Positions 1 through 7,500 of a DNA stretch of 14,627 nt are shown one piece after another. The translations under genes and the position numbers were made by a program. This DNA comes from an uncultured Bacteroidota bacterium (GTDB lineage Bacteria > Bacteroidota > Bacteroidia > Flavobacteriales > Flavobacteriaceae): the NCBI GenBank assembly GCA_903819815.1, contig CAIJFC010000272.1, positions 1 to 14,627 of the forward strand, read 5' to 3'. Position 1 is the stretch's first letter. The number at the start of each line of letters is the position of its first letter. The notes beneath the pieces are model-generated. The model had not been told where the DNA came from. It saw only the letters and a list, made by a program, of their open reading frames with translations, and did not search any database.

Positions 1-2061
1 AAACTCAAAAAAGGAAAAAAGAATTTCTGGTTTGGAGATATAAATGCTGGCGGAGGAAAGGAGAATCAAAACACTCGATATATTGCCAATCCGAAGCTTT
101 TTTATTATAGTCCAAAATACAGTGTGAACTTTATTGCCAATAATAATAATATAGGAGAACTTCCTTTCACCGTTCAAGATTATTTCAAATTCACCGGTGG
201 ATTTAGAAGCATGATGAAAAAAGGAGGAACTAACTTTAATGTATCATCCAATGATTTAGGGATTTCTTTGCTAAGAAATAACAGGGCTAAGGAAATTGAA
301 ACCAAATTTGGTGCAACTAATTTTTCTTATAATGTTACCAAAGCATGGAGTTTAAGTGGATTTGCAATTGTTTCTTCAACACTTACTGATTTAGAAACCG
401 TTTCTCAAAATAATAGAACCGATCAAATAAGTACTTTGGGAACGGTAAATACTACACAAAAAACGAATGAAGCAGCGAATCAAATAAGTAGCTTGGGGCT
501 TTTTAAATTAAGCTCTAGCTATAAACCGAATTCCAACCTTCAATTTGATTATGATGCGCTACTAAAAAATTCAAAACAAGACGAGAACAATAGTTTATCT
601 ACTCGATCATTTGCAACAGCAACAAACGGAACTCCGCCCGCTATTCCCGACCAAGATATTGCCTCTTTCAAGCAACAAGATCCGGTTACTTTAACTCAGA
701 ATATGAGTTTGTATTATACTAAAAGCGATAAAAGTGTTTACGATATTGAAATCCAACATTTATTTCAAGAGGAAGATCCTTTTTATAATGCCAATTTAGG
801 TCAGAATCCATTTCCAATTTTAGGATTGCAAACAGCAAATAGATACAACATAAATCAAACTCGATTTATTAAAACCAATAAATTTGACGCAAAGGTCGAT
901 TACTATTATATGGTTACTCCAAAAAGCAATATTAATTTTACCTTTGGAAACACCTACTCATTGCAAAATTTCAATTCGCACATTTTCCAAATTTTGGATA
1001 ACGGAACCACAAACGACTTGAACACTGCGGATAAAAATAACGAGGTGGAATACTTTTTTAATGATGCCTTTTTAGGACTACATTACAAATTTATTACTGG
1101 TAAATTTACTTTTAATCCAGGGTTTTCTGCGCATTACTACAAAACATATAATGAGCAATTAGGCACTAAAGTGAACGATAATTTTTACCGAATTTTACCC
1201 GACGTCTATGCTTTGTATCAAATTAAAAAAGCCGAAACTTTAACTTACAATTACTCAATAAATACTGATTTTACAGATATTAATAGGTTTACTTCCGGCT
1301 ATACATTCACGAACTATAACTCTTTATTTCGAGGGAATAGATATTTAGAAAACGCAATGTCTGAAAGACATTCATTACGTTATTTTAAATACAACATGTT
1401 CAATTTTGAGAACATTTCTGCAAATATAAATTATACAAAACGCTTAAATGCAATTAAGTCAAGTGCTTTTTTCACAGGGATAAACCAAGTTTCGTCAGCT
1501 ATAAATTCAAATTTTGCCGATGAAACTCTTTCTGGAAATGCCAACTACGGTAGATCATTTGCTAAAAATTATAAAGCCTCATTTAATTTATCGGCGAACC
1601 GTTCTATTTTTAATAATATTCAAAACGGACTTTTTGTAACAACAGAATCACTAACCCAAAATTACACCGTAAAAGTTGCTACCAATTATAAAGATTTACC
1701 CAACTTGGAATTAGGATATTCTCGAACTATAAATGACTATGTAGGAACTAAGTTTTACACGGATACCCCTTCTGCTAGATTGGATTATTTCTTTTTAGAG
1801 AGTTTCTCTTTTGTATCAGAATATGAATATTATCATTATACCAATAACAATAAAACGGTTAATAATGAGTATGCCTTTTTAAGCGCAAGTTTGATTTATC
1901 AAAAAACGAAAGCCAGTAAATTAGAATATAAAATCGCGGCTACCAATCTATTAAATACAAATACGTTAAACGACGATAGTTTCTCCCAATTTTCAACAAG
2001 AACTTCTCAATATACGGTTCAACCGAGGTATATCATTTTTAGTTTGAAATATAATTTATAG
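1..2061 (+). CDS. TonB-dependent receptor / outer-membrane beta-barrel protein, C-terminal part (5' end outside window)
   Basis: The frame is open from base 1 and gives 686 residues before the stop, so the N-terminus (signal peptide, any carboxypeptidase-like and plug domains) lies to the left. What is visible looks like the strands of a large outer-membrane barrel: alternating polar and aromatic residues, many Asn/Tyr/Phe, no hydrophobic helices, periodic loops. It ends in a strand with aromatic alternation (YIIFSLKYNL), as Bacteroidota TonB-dependent receptors commonly do. The opening segment (GDINAGGGKEN, then KLFYYSPKYSVNFIANNNN) resembles the early barrel region of OMP_b-brl_3-type receptors. 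Such proteins import large or scarce ligands across the outer membrane using TonB energy. The substrate cannot be read from this part. It lies 83 bases upstream of bioB, but bioB has its own promoter, so a functional link to biotin is only a guess. Confidence 0.8.
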   Translation, partial: KLKKGKKNFWFGDINAGGGKENQNTRYIANPKLFYYSPKYSVNFIANNNNIGELPFTVQDYFKFTGGFRSMMKKGGTNFNVSSNDLGISLLRNNRAKEIETKFGATNFSYNVTKAWSLSGFAIVSSTLTDLETVSQNNRTDQISTLGTVNTTQKTNEAANQISSLGLFKLSSSYKPNSNLQFDYDALLKNSKQDENNSLSTRSFATATNGTPPAIPDQDIASFKQQDPVTLTQNMSLYYTKSDKSVYDIEIQHLFQEEDPFYNANLGQNPFPILGLQTANRYNINQTRFIKTNKFDAKVDYYYMVTPKSNINFTFGNTYSLQNFNSHIFQILDNGTTNDLNTADKNNEVEYFFNDAFLGLHYKFITGKFTFNPGFSAHYYKTYNEQLGTKVNDNFYRILPDVYALYQIKKAETLTYNYSINTDFTDINRFTSGYTFTNYNSLFRGNRYLENAMSERHSLRYFKYNMFNFENISANINYTKRLNAIKSSAFFTGINQVSSAINSNFADETLSGNANYGRSFAKNYKASFNLSANRSIFNNIQNGLFVTTESLTQNYTVKVATNYKDLPNLELGYSRTINDYVGTKFYTDTPSARLDYFFLESFSFVSEYEYYHYTNNNKTVNNEYAFLSASLIYQKTKASKLEYKIAATNLLNTNTLNDDSFSQFSTRTSQYTVQPRYIIFSLKYNL

Positions 2062-2092
2062 CGATTTTAAACTCGATATAAATTACACAATA

Positions 2093-2123
2093 TTGCTTCT
2101 TTGTAACAATTTGATTACTTTTG
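2093..2123 (+). promoter_or_regulatory. Bacteroidota-type promoter of bioB
   Basis: A -7 box TACTTTTG at 2116-2123 fits TAnnTTTG exactly, and a TTG at 2093-2095 lies 20 bases upstream as the -33 element. Transcription would start near 2128-2130, leaving a short leader before the ATG at 2145. The box overlaps the TTG at 2121 that would give a longer reading frame, which argues for the ATG as the real bioB start. No BirA-type operator (TTGTAAAC and its complement about 15 bases apart) was seen here. Confidence 0.65.
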
Positions 2124-2144
2124 AAGCAACATAAAAAAGGTATT

Positions 2145-3233
2145 ATGAGCATTGCTAAACACAATTGGACGAAAGAAGAAATTATCGCGATATACAACAA
2201 ACCTATGATGGATTTGCTTTTTGAAGCAGCTTCTATTCATAGAAAATCACACGACCCAAACGTAGTTCAAGTTTCTACCTTGTTATCTATAAAAACAGGT
2301 GGATGCCCAGAAGATTGTGGTTATTGTCCTCAAGCAGCTCGTTATCATACTGAAATTGAAGGCAACGATTTAATGTCGGTTAACCAAGTAAAAGCCCAAG
2401 CTTTAAGAGCAAAATCAAGTGGTTCTTCCCGAGTTTGTATGGGTGCAGCATGGAGAAATGTGAAAGACGGACCTGAATTTGACCAAGTATTAGAAATGGT
2501 TCGTACCATCAATAAATTGGATATGGAAGTGTGTTGTACGTTGGGAATGATCACTGAAAACCAAGCCCATCGTTTAGCAGAAGCTGGTTTATATGCCTAC
2601 AATCACAACCTAGATACCTCAGAAGAATACTATAAAGAAGTGATTTCTACACGCGGTTTTGAAGACCGTTTGCAAACTATAGAAAATGTTCGTAAAACCA
2701 ATGTTACTGTTTGTAGCGGAGGAATCATTGGAATGGGAGAATCTATTGAAGATCGTGCAGGAATGTTAGTAGCCCTTTCTACATTAAATCCGCAACCAGA
2801 ATCAGTGCCCATAAATGCTTTAGTTGCCGTTGAAGGAACGCCAATGGAAGAAGAAAAACCGGTTGAAATTTGGGAAATGATCCGAATGGTAGCTACCACA
2901 AGAATTGTAATGCCTGAAACTCAAGTGCGTCTTTCTGCTGGAAGAATGAACATGAGCCGTGAAGGGCAGGCAATGTGTTTCTTTGCTGGTGCAAATTCTA
3001 TTTTTGCAGGCGATAAATTATTGACTACTCCAAATCCAGATGTGAATGAAGACATGAAAATGTTTGAAACATTAGGATTAATTCCTCAAAAACCATTTGT
3101 AAAAGTTTCTCAACCAACTACTGTTGAAGCGGAAGATTCACAGTATGAATCATTAGGAGAAAAGCCAAAATGGTCTAGACCAGGGCATAAGATTGAAAAG
3201 AATTTAGAGGCCTCAGGGAAAACAAATGCCTAG
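2145..3233 (+). CDS. bioB: Biotin synthase BioB
   Basis: Radical-SAM enzyme that inserts sulfur into dethiobiotin, the last step of biotin synthesis, in the cytoplasm. The 362-residue product carries the CxxxCxxC cluster motif (C54, C58, C61 in GGCPEDCGYCPQ) that binds the 4Fe-4S cluster and SAM. The [2Fe-2S] ligands expected from the E. coli enzyme are also present: C98 (VCMGAAW), C130 (EVCCTLG), C190 (TVCSGG) and R262 (VRLSAGR). Length is normal; the C-terminal tail after about residue 320 is charged and probably disordered. The ATG at 2145 is chosen because the in-frame TTG at 2121 lies inside the -7 promoter box. It is transcribed apart from, and towards, the bioF-bioD-bioA operon. recX follows after 37 bases and may be cotranscribed. 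Confidence 0.97.
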   Translation: MSIAKHNWTKEEIIAIYNKPMMDLLFEAASIHRKSHDPNVVQVSTLLSIKTGGCPEDCGYCPQAARYHTEIEGNDLMSVNQVKAQALRAKSSGSSRVCMGAAWRNVKDGPEFDQVLEMVRTINKLDMEVCCTLGMITENQAHRLAEAGLYAYNHNLDTSEEYYKEVISTRGFEDRLQTIENVRKTNVTVCSGGIIGMGESIEDRAGMLVALSTLNPQPESVPINALVAVEGTPMEEEKPVEIWEMIRMVATTRIVMPETQVRLSAGRMNMSREGQAMCFFAGANSIFAGDKLLTTPNPDVNEDMKMFETLGLIPQKPFVKVSQPTTVEAEDSQYESLGEKPKWSRPGHKIEKNLEASGKTNA

Positions 3234-3270
3234 TTTTTTGTTTCTATTGACAATAGACAATCAATAAATT

Positions 3271-3753
3271 TTGGAAAATAATTTTCATAAAACCTATTCC
3301 ATTGAGGAAGCCCAATCCAAGCTTGAGAATTACTGTGCCTATCAAGAGCGTTGTCACAAAGAAGTGGTCGAAAAACTTCGAGGAATGAACATGATTCCGC
3401 AAGTGATCGATTTGATAATAGTGCACCTTATCGACCAGAATTTTCTAAACGAAGAACGTTTTGCGTGTAGTTTTGCAAGAGGAAAACACCGAATTAAACA
3501 TTGGGGGAAAATCAGGATTGTGAACGAATTGAAGTTTCGTAAGATTTCACAATATAATATAACAACAGCGCTAAAAGAAATTACTCAACAAGAATATAAT
3601 AACACTTTTCATACTCTTGCAGACAGACAATGGGAAAATATTAGAGAACCAAATGGTATCAAAAAACGGAAAAAATTCTGTGATTTCTTACTCCGAAAAG
3701 GATTTGAAAGTAATATGATTTATGAAAAAGTAAAAGACTTAGAGAATTATTAG
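3271..3753 (+). CDS. recX: RecX family regulatory protein
   Basis: RecX proteins bind RecA filaments and limit recombinase and SOS activity. The 160-residue product has the family's all-helical character and signature stretches: CAYQERCHKEVVEKL near residues 22-36, the LNEERFACSFARGKHR segment near 59-74, then GKIRIVNELKFRKIS. The C-terminal repeat ends in FLLRKGFESNMIYEKV. Length is typical of flavobacterial RecX. The start is probably TTG: an in-frame stop lies at 3265 and the first in-frame ATG falls inside the first helical repeat. No separate promoter box was seen in the 37-base gap after bioB, so readthrough from the bioB promoter is likely. recA is not in the window. Confidence 0.85.
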   Translation: MENNFHKTYSIEEAQSKLENYCAYQERCHKEVVEKLRGMNMIPQVIDLIIVHLIDQNFLNEERFACSFARGKHRIKHWGKIRIVNELKFRKISQYNITTALKEITQQEYNNTFHTLADRQWENIREPNGIKKRKKFCDFLLRKGFESNMIYEKVKDLENY

Positions 3754-3845
3754 TTATTGAAAACGACCAACTTTACGACTTTTGACATTCGACTTATTTC
3801 AAGTCTATTATCTCTTCATCTATTATCTTTTGTCTTTAATAAAAC
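3754..3845. other. Convergent intergenic region with repeat motifs
   Basis: This 92-base gap lies between the converging ends of recX and the ketoacyl synthase gene. It contains GACTTTTGAC (3777-3786), the same motif that is tandemly repeated inside bioD. A small inverted repeat, GACTT and AAGTC (3791-3805), is followed by the 21-base repeat 3804-3824 that recurs upstream of the ketoacyl synthase. No convincing terminator with a strong stem and T-run was seen. Confidence 0.5.
3804..3824 (+). repeat. Direct repeat copy A flanking the ketoacyl synthase gene
   Basis: Starts TCTATTATCTCTTC. It matches 5079-5099 at 20 of 21 positions (A/G difference at 3818 versus 5093) in the same orientation. 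The two copies bracket the ketoacyl synthase gene about 1.27 kb apart. The pyrimidine-rich composition makes it low-complexity, but 20 of 21 is more than expected by chance in a window of this size. Confidence 0.7.
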
Positions 3846-5000
3846 TTACAAACTCAACAAAACACTCACCGCATTTCCACCAAAACCAACTGCATTTACC
3901 AGTATTTTTTTCAATGATTTCTTTTGGGTTTTTGCTTCCGCAAATGGAACTCCGATAAACATTTGATTTTGTAACATCAAAACGGCCATTTCAATACTCA
4001 ACATTCCAGATGCTCCGAAGGTGTGACCGATTTTCCATTTATTAGTGGTTAATAAAGGAAGATTTTTACCAAATATTTTTTGGATTGCTTTGTATTCTGT
4101 CAAATCCCCTTTTATAGTTCCTGGAGCGTGCATTATAATGGCATCAACATCTGATAAATTCGTATTTTCTAAAGCCATTTTCATCGATTTTTGAAAGCAA
4201 GTTGCTTCAGCAGAAACAGAAACATTGTGTTCTAAAATTTCAGTTGCATACCCGATTCCTTCAACCACCGCGATAGTTTTGTTGGTTCTTCCAATTTCAA
4301 GACAACAAACGGCAGCCCCTTCACCCAACACAAGGGAATTTTGTTTTTTATTTAAGTCCATTGCACGACAAGGAAACTCGTCATTGTTTTTAGAATATAT
4401 TTTTAAAGCTCGCATTTGAGCTATCGTAAAATTGGTTAAAGGAGCTTCACTTCCGCCAACCAAAAATTTATCGGCCATACCTGATTTTAGCCAAGCAATG
4501 CCGTTTAATAGGGCGTGTAAAGCCGTTGAGCAGGTAATAGAATGCGAAATTTCTGGCCCTTGACTTTGTAAATCATGTGAAACCCAAGAAGAGATATTTC
4601 CAAGCGTGGTAGTTGGGGAAGCTAAAGTTTCTACTTTCCCAGATTGGATGAAATCCAAGTGGTGTTTTTCAAATAATTCAGTTGCACCTCGGGACGATCC
4701 TATGTTGATTCCGAATGTATCACTTTTCTGCCAGCCGGCTTTTTCAATCGCTTTTCTGGAGGCTGTTATTGCAAATAAAACGGAATTATCAAGGGATTTG
4801 TATTTTTGATCTGAATTTTTTAGTGCTTCAATTTCAAGTTTTGAAGTTGAATCCATTGGTGCTACAAATGCATTTTGAGTGCCAAAAGAAATTGTTTCAA
4901 AACAATGATCATTGGATTGGTAGTTATTCCAAATCGCGACTTGATTGTTTCCTAATGCAGAAATGGAAGCGATGGCGGTAATAGAAATCGTTTTTGGCAA
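3846..5000 (-). CDS. Beta-ketoacyl synthase, FabF/FabB-like, last gene of the biotin operon
   Basis: Condensing enzyme of the thiolase superfamily, 384 residues, slightly shorter than typical FabF. The Cys-His-His triad is visible: C157 in the nucleophile elbow SITCSTAL, H291 in MHAPGT (family HGTGT) and H326 in NKWKIGHTFGASG, which also carries the conserved lysine K322. The C-terminal NAVGFGGNAVSVLL is the usual glycine-rich loop. It should decarboxylate a malonyl thioester and condense it with an acyl group. Its place after bioF-bioD-bioA suggests service in making the pimelate chain, but substrate and exact role are inferred from position only; a general fatty-acid or polyketide role is possible. 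The start is TTG at 5000, because a stop lies seven codons upstream and no ATG is available near the N-terminus. It lies 149 bases after bioA, across a repeat-rich spacer, and no internal promoter was seen. Confidence 0.85.
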   Translation of the reverse strand: MPKTISITAIASISALGNNQVAIWNNYQSNDHCFETISFGTQNAFVAPMDSTSKLEIEALKNSDQKYKSLDNSVLFAITASRKAIEKAGWQKSDTFGINIGSSRGATELFEKHHLDFIQSGKVETLASPTTTLGNISSWVSHDLQSQGPEISHSITCSTALHALLNGIAWLKSGMADKFLVGGSEAPLTNFTIAQMRALKIYSKNNDEFPCRAMDLNKKQNSLVLGEGAAVCCLEIGRTNKTIAVVEGIGYATEILEHNVSVSAEATCFQKSMKMALENTNLSDVDAIIMHAPGTIKGDLTEYKAIQKIFGKNLPLLTTNKWKIGHTFGASGMLSIEMAVLMLQNQMFIGVPFAEAKTQKKSLKKILVNAVGFGGNAVSVLLSL

Positions 5001-5029
5001 TGTGTTATTTAATTATGAATTATGAAAAC

Positions 5030-5135
5030 TTAACCGCAAAGGTCGCAAAGTTTTTCGCAAAGATCGCAAATAAAAATTTCTATTATCTCTTCGTCTATTT
5101 TCTCTTCATCTTCTTTAACCGCAAAGGTCGCAAAG
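5030..5135. repeat. CGCAAAG-type direct repeats between bioA and the ketoacyl synthase gene
   Basis: Two identical 21-base copies, at 5030-5050 and 5115-5135, each begin TTAACCGCAAAGG and end TCGCAAAG. A third degenerate copy (TTCGCAAAGATCGCAAA) directly follows the first, at about 5054-5070. Repeats of this CGCAAAG style are, from memory, common interspersed sequences in Bacteroidota. Between the copies lies the other repeat at 5079-5099. The spacer otherwise holds no gene. Confidence 0.8.
5079..5099 (+). repeat. Direct repeat copy B flanking the ketoacyl synthase gene
   Basis: Partner of 3804-3824 (20 of 21 identical), lying upstream of the ketoacyl synthase start and embedded between two CGCAAAG-type copies. 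A looser version of the same pyrimidine-rich sequence continues to about 5113. Confidence 0.7.
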
Positions 5136-5149
5136 AACCAGATCTAATA

Positions 5150-6421
5150 TTAAACTATATCAAGTGCATTTTCAACCACATCATAAATTTTTTGAAGTTG
5201 GTCGTTCTCTATAATATAAGGCGGTAAAATATAGACAACGTTTCCCACTGGCCTTAAAATTACTCCATTTTCAATGAAAAAATCATAGAGTTTGTTTCGC
5301 AAAGTTCCATAGTAACTCGCTTGGAATTCAGTTTTTATTTCTAATGCAAAAATAACCCCCAAAACTCTCGTTGTAGCAACTTTAGGATGATTTTTGAAGT
5401 GTTTTTCAAAGGCCAAATGACTTTGATTCACCCTAATAATATTGGTTTGCATTTCATTAGTTTGTAACAATTCCAAACTTGCCAATGCCGCTGCGCAACC
5501 CGTTGGATTTGCAGTAAATGTATGTCCGTGAAACAACGCTTTATTGATGTCATCACTGTAAAAAGCTTCGAATAATTCTTGGGTGAAGGTGGTAATTGCC
5601 ATTGGAATCGTACCGCCCGTTAACGCTTTCGACAAACACATCATATCGGGTTGGCCAACTAAATAATCGCAAGCAAACGTTTTTCCAGTTTTACCAAAGC
5701 CCGTCATTACTTCATCAGCGATGGTTAATATTCTGTTTTCTTTGCAAATTCCGATTAATTTATCAAGTTCTTCCGGTTCATACATCACCATTCCAGCAGC
5801 TCCTAAAACCAAAGGTTCAAAAATAAATGCCGCACAATTATTGTTTTTTATGGCTTGGGCCAAGGCTTGAAAACTACTCTCTTCCTGACCTTTTACTGGA
5901 ACAGGAATCCGAACCACATCAATAAACATTCCTTCAAAAGCTTGGGTGTAAAACGAAATTCCACTCGCGGCCATTGCGGCAAATGTATCTCCATGAAAGG
6001 CATTTTCGAAAGCAATTAGGGTCGTTTTCTTTTCTCCTTTATTGAAAAAATATTGCAAAGCGACTTTTATTGCCACTTCAACTGCGGTTGATCCATTATC
6101 GGAAAAGAAAATTTTCTTTTGATTTTTTGGTAAGATCTCAATCAGCTTTTCAGATAAAACAACTGCTGGTTCATGAGTAAATCCTCCAAATAAAACATGT
6201 TCCAAGGTGGTTAATTGCTTGTAGATTGCATCGGCAATAAACGTGTTGGAATGCCCAAAAGGATTAACCCACCAAGACGCAATGGCATCAATATATTCTT
6301 TATTGGAATCATCCCAAAGCAAAGCTCCTTCCCCTTTTACAATTGCAATTGGCGGTTTCGATGTTTTATGTTGCGTGTAAGGATGCCAAATATGTAACCT
6401 GTCTCTTTCGGTTAAATCCAT
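5150..6421 (-). CDS. bioA: Adenosylmethionine-8-amino-7-oxononanoate aminotransferase BioA (DAPA synthase)
   Basis: PLP-dependent class III aminotransferase that converts KAPA to DAPA using SAM as amino donor. The 423-residue product is full length. Diagnostic features are the N-terminal WHPYTQ (residues 12-17, with Y15 matching the substrate-site tyrosine of E. coli BioA), ASWWVNPFGH (49-57) and the phosphate-binding DNGSTAVEVAIK (108-119). DEVMTGFGKTG follows, with D236 for the pyridine nitrogen. SKALTGG carries the Schiff-base lysine K265, and R390 in ILRPVGNVVYILPPY corresponds to the BioA-specific substrate arginine. The ATG is immediately followed by the typical short leader before the HPY motif. 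It begins 16 bases after the bioD stop, so the two are surely cotranscribed. Confidence 0.97.
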   Translation of the reverse strand: MDLTERDRLHIWHPYTQHKTSKPPIAIVKGEGALLWDDSNKEYIDAIASWWVNPFGHSNTFIADAIYKQLTTLEHVLFGGFTHEPAVVLSEKLIEILPKNQKKIFFSDNGSTAVEVAIKVALQYFFNKGEKKTTLIAFENAFHGDTFAAMAASGISFYTQAFEGMFIDVVRIPVPVKGQEESSFQALAQAIKNNNCAAFIFEPLVLGAAGMVMYEPEELDKLIGICKENRILTIADEVMTGFGKTGKTFACDYLVGQPDMMCLSKALTGGTIPMAITTFTQELFEAFYSDDINKALFHGHTFTANPTGCAAALASLELLQTNEMQTNIIRVNQSHLAFEKHFKNHPKVATTRVLGVIFALEIKTEFQASYYGTLRNKLYDFFIENGVILRPVGNVVYILPPYIIENDQLQKIYDVVENALDIV

Positions 6422-6437
6422 TTAATTGTTTTATTTA

Positions 6438-7070
6438 CTATTCAATTGCCATTAAGTTATCTCGAAATAAGTCAGCATATTCTGAAATTACATTTTGATC
6501 GAAATAGGGTTCTTCCTCAATTCTGCCAATGCATTTTAGTTGTGTTGCATTCAAAATTATGGTTTCTGTTGGACGGTTTTCATTTCCATTAAAAATAATT
6601 CCAGCAATATTTATTTTTCTATTTTTCAACGCTTCAATAGTCAATAAAGTATGATTTATACTTCCCAAATAATGGCGAGAAACAACGATCACTTTATAAT
6701 CAGGTTGAATTAAATCGATGACAAAATTGGAACTATTTAAAGGAACCAAAACGCCGCCAGCTCCTTCAATAACAAGGTGATTATTTGTTTTTGGTTCAAT
6801 TATATTTTTTAAATCTATAGTAATCCCATCCAATTCAGCTGCTAAATGCGGGCTTGCGGGAGTATTAAATTGATAGGCATTTGGGAAAATTTTTGACTTT
6901 TGACTTTTGACTTTTGACTTAATAAAATGACTATCAGAATGGTCTAAATCCCCCGCTTGAATTGGTTTCCAATAATCGGCCTCAAGCGCTTCGGTAATAA
7001 TTGCTGAAGCGATTGTTTTCCCTACGTCGGTTGATATTCCTGTAATAAATAATTTTTTCCTATTAGCCAC
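6438..7070 (-). CDS. bioD: Dethiobiotin synthetase BioD
   Basis: ATP-dependent carboxylase that closes the ureido ring of DAPA to give dethiobiotin. Visible motifs are the P-loop GISTDVGKT (11-19), KPIQAGD (35-41), EGAGGVLVP (102-110), SRHYLGSINHTLLT (131-144) and the nucleotide-base loop IFNGNENRPTE (159-169). Total length is 210 residues. The start must be GTG at 7070: stops lie upstream in frame and there is no other start codon before the P-loop. That GTG belongs to the inverted repeat of the GxxExxY element, so the element appears to supply the initiation codon. Residues 51-60 (KSKVKSQKSK) are encoded by four heptamer repeats and look like an insertion in a loop after the KPIQAGD motif. 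The gene is in an operon with bioF upstream (through the element) and bioA downstream. Confidence 0.95.
   Translation of the reverse strand: MANRKKLFITGISTDVGKTIASAIITEALEADYWKPIQAGDLDHSDSHFIKSKVKSQKSKIFPNAYQFNTPASPHLAAELDGITIDLKNIIEPKTNNHLVIEGAGGVLVPLNSSNFVIDLIQPDYKVIVVSRHYLGSINHTLLTIEALKNRKINIAGIIFNGNENRPTETIILNATQLKCIGRIEEEPYFDQNVISEYADLFRDNLMAIE
6891..6918 (-). repeat. Four perfect heptamer repeats inside bioD
   Basis: The plus strand reads TTTTGAC four times in tandem without error, followed by TT. On the coding strand this is GTCAAAA. Because seven is not a multiple of three, the array encodes a mixed Lys/Ser/Val/Gln peptide, and any change of one or two units would shift the bioD frame. 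A single GACTTTTGAC also occurs at 3777-3786. Confidence 0.95.
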
Positions 7071-7103
7071 GGATAAAACGGATTAAACAGATTTTCACTG
7101 ATT
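7063..7103 (+). repeat. Terminal inverted repeat at the bioD side
   Basis: Begins TTAGCCACGG on the plus strand. Read on the minus strand it ends in GTGGCTAA, which supplies the GTG start and second codon of bioD. Mismatches to the partner repeat are at 7084-7086, 7095 and 7099. Confidence 0.9.
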
Positions 7104-7496
7104 TTTTAAATTTATTTTTCTGTCATTTGTATAAATAAACCTTTTAAATTCTGGTTGTTCACCAAAATTTAACAGAAGTCCAACTTCAATTGGAGTCCCT
7201 TTTAAATAGTTAATTATTTGTGCAACATGGGCATTCATGAGTAATTCCGTTGATTTCAATTCAACTATAACCTTGTCTTCAACTAGTAAATCTGAATAAT
7301 ATTCTCCTACAAGTTGCTTTTTGTAATAAACTTTAATTTGTTTTTGAGCTTCCACTTTATATCCTAATGATTTCAATTCGAAATACATAGCATTTTGATA
7401 TACTTTTTCAAGAAATCCGTACCCTAGTTCATTATATACTTCATAATAAACTTTCAAAATTTTATCTGTAATTGATTTGTGTAATATATTCGTCAT
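7095..7496 (-). CDS. GxxExxY family protein, PD-(D/E)XK nuclease-like
   Basis: A 133-residue product starting at the ATG at 7496; the reading frame is open further upstream only because it runs back through the repeat and out of frame across bioF. The defining motif is GFLEKVY near residues 26-32. A nuclease-like core follows: YYSDLLVEDKVIVELKS around residues 66-82 has the acidic residue and the E-x-K of a PD-(D/E)XK site. The later stretch HVAQIINYLKGTPIEVGLLLNFG is also typical of the family. The biochemical role of the family is not established as far as I know; association with repeats suggests selfish or mobile DNA. It has no biotin-related motif and is taken as a passenger in the operon. 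Its last codons overlap the inner part of the inverted repeat. Confidence 0.85.
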   Translation of the reverse strand: MTNILHKSITDKILKVYYEVYNELGYGFLEKVYQNAMYFELKSLGYKVEAQKQIKVYYKKQLVGEYYSDLLVEDKVIVELKSTELLMNAHVAQIINYLKGTPIEVGLLLNFGEQPEFKRFIYTNDRKINLKNQ

Positions 7497-7500
7497 ATTT

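Noticed and set aside
2121..2144. Longer bioB start at TTG
   Set aside because: It overlaps the -7 promoter box and would lie upstream of the likely transcription start.
3244..3256. Inverted repeat CTATTG/CAATAG after bioB
   Set aside because: Only one base separates the arms and no T-run follows, so it is not a convincing terminator.
3757..3966. Small plus-strand reading frame after recX
   Set aside because: It runs antisense into the ketoacyl synthase gene through intergenic repeats and has no recognisable protein character.
3762..5206. 12-base inverted match between 3762-3773 and 5195-5206
   Set aside because: Several 12-base matches are expected by chance in a window of this size, and one copy lies within bioA coding sequence.
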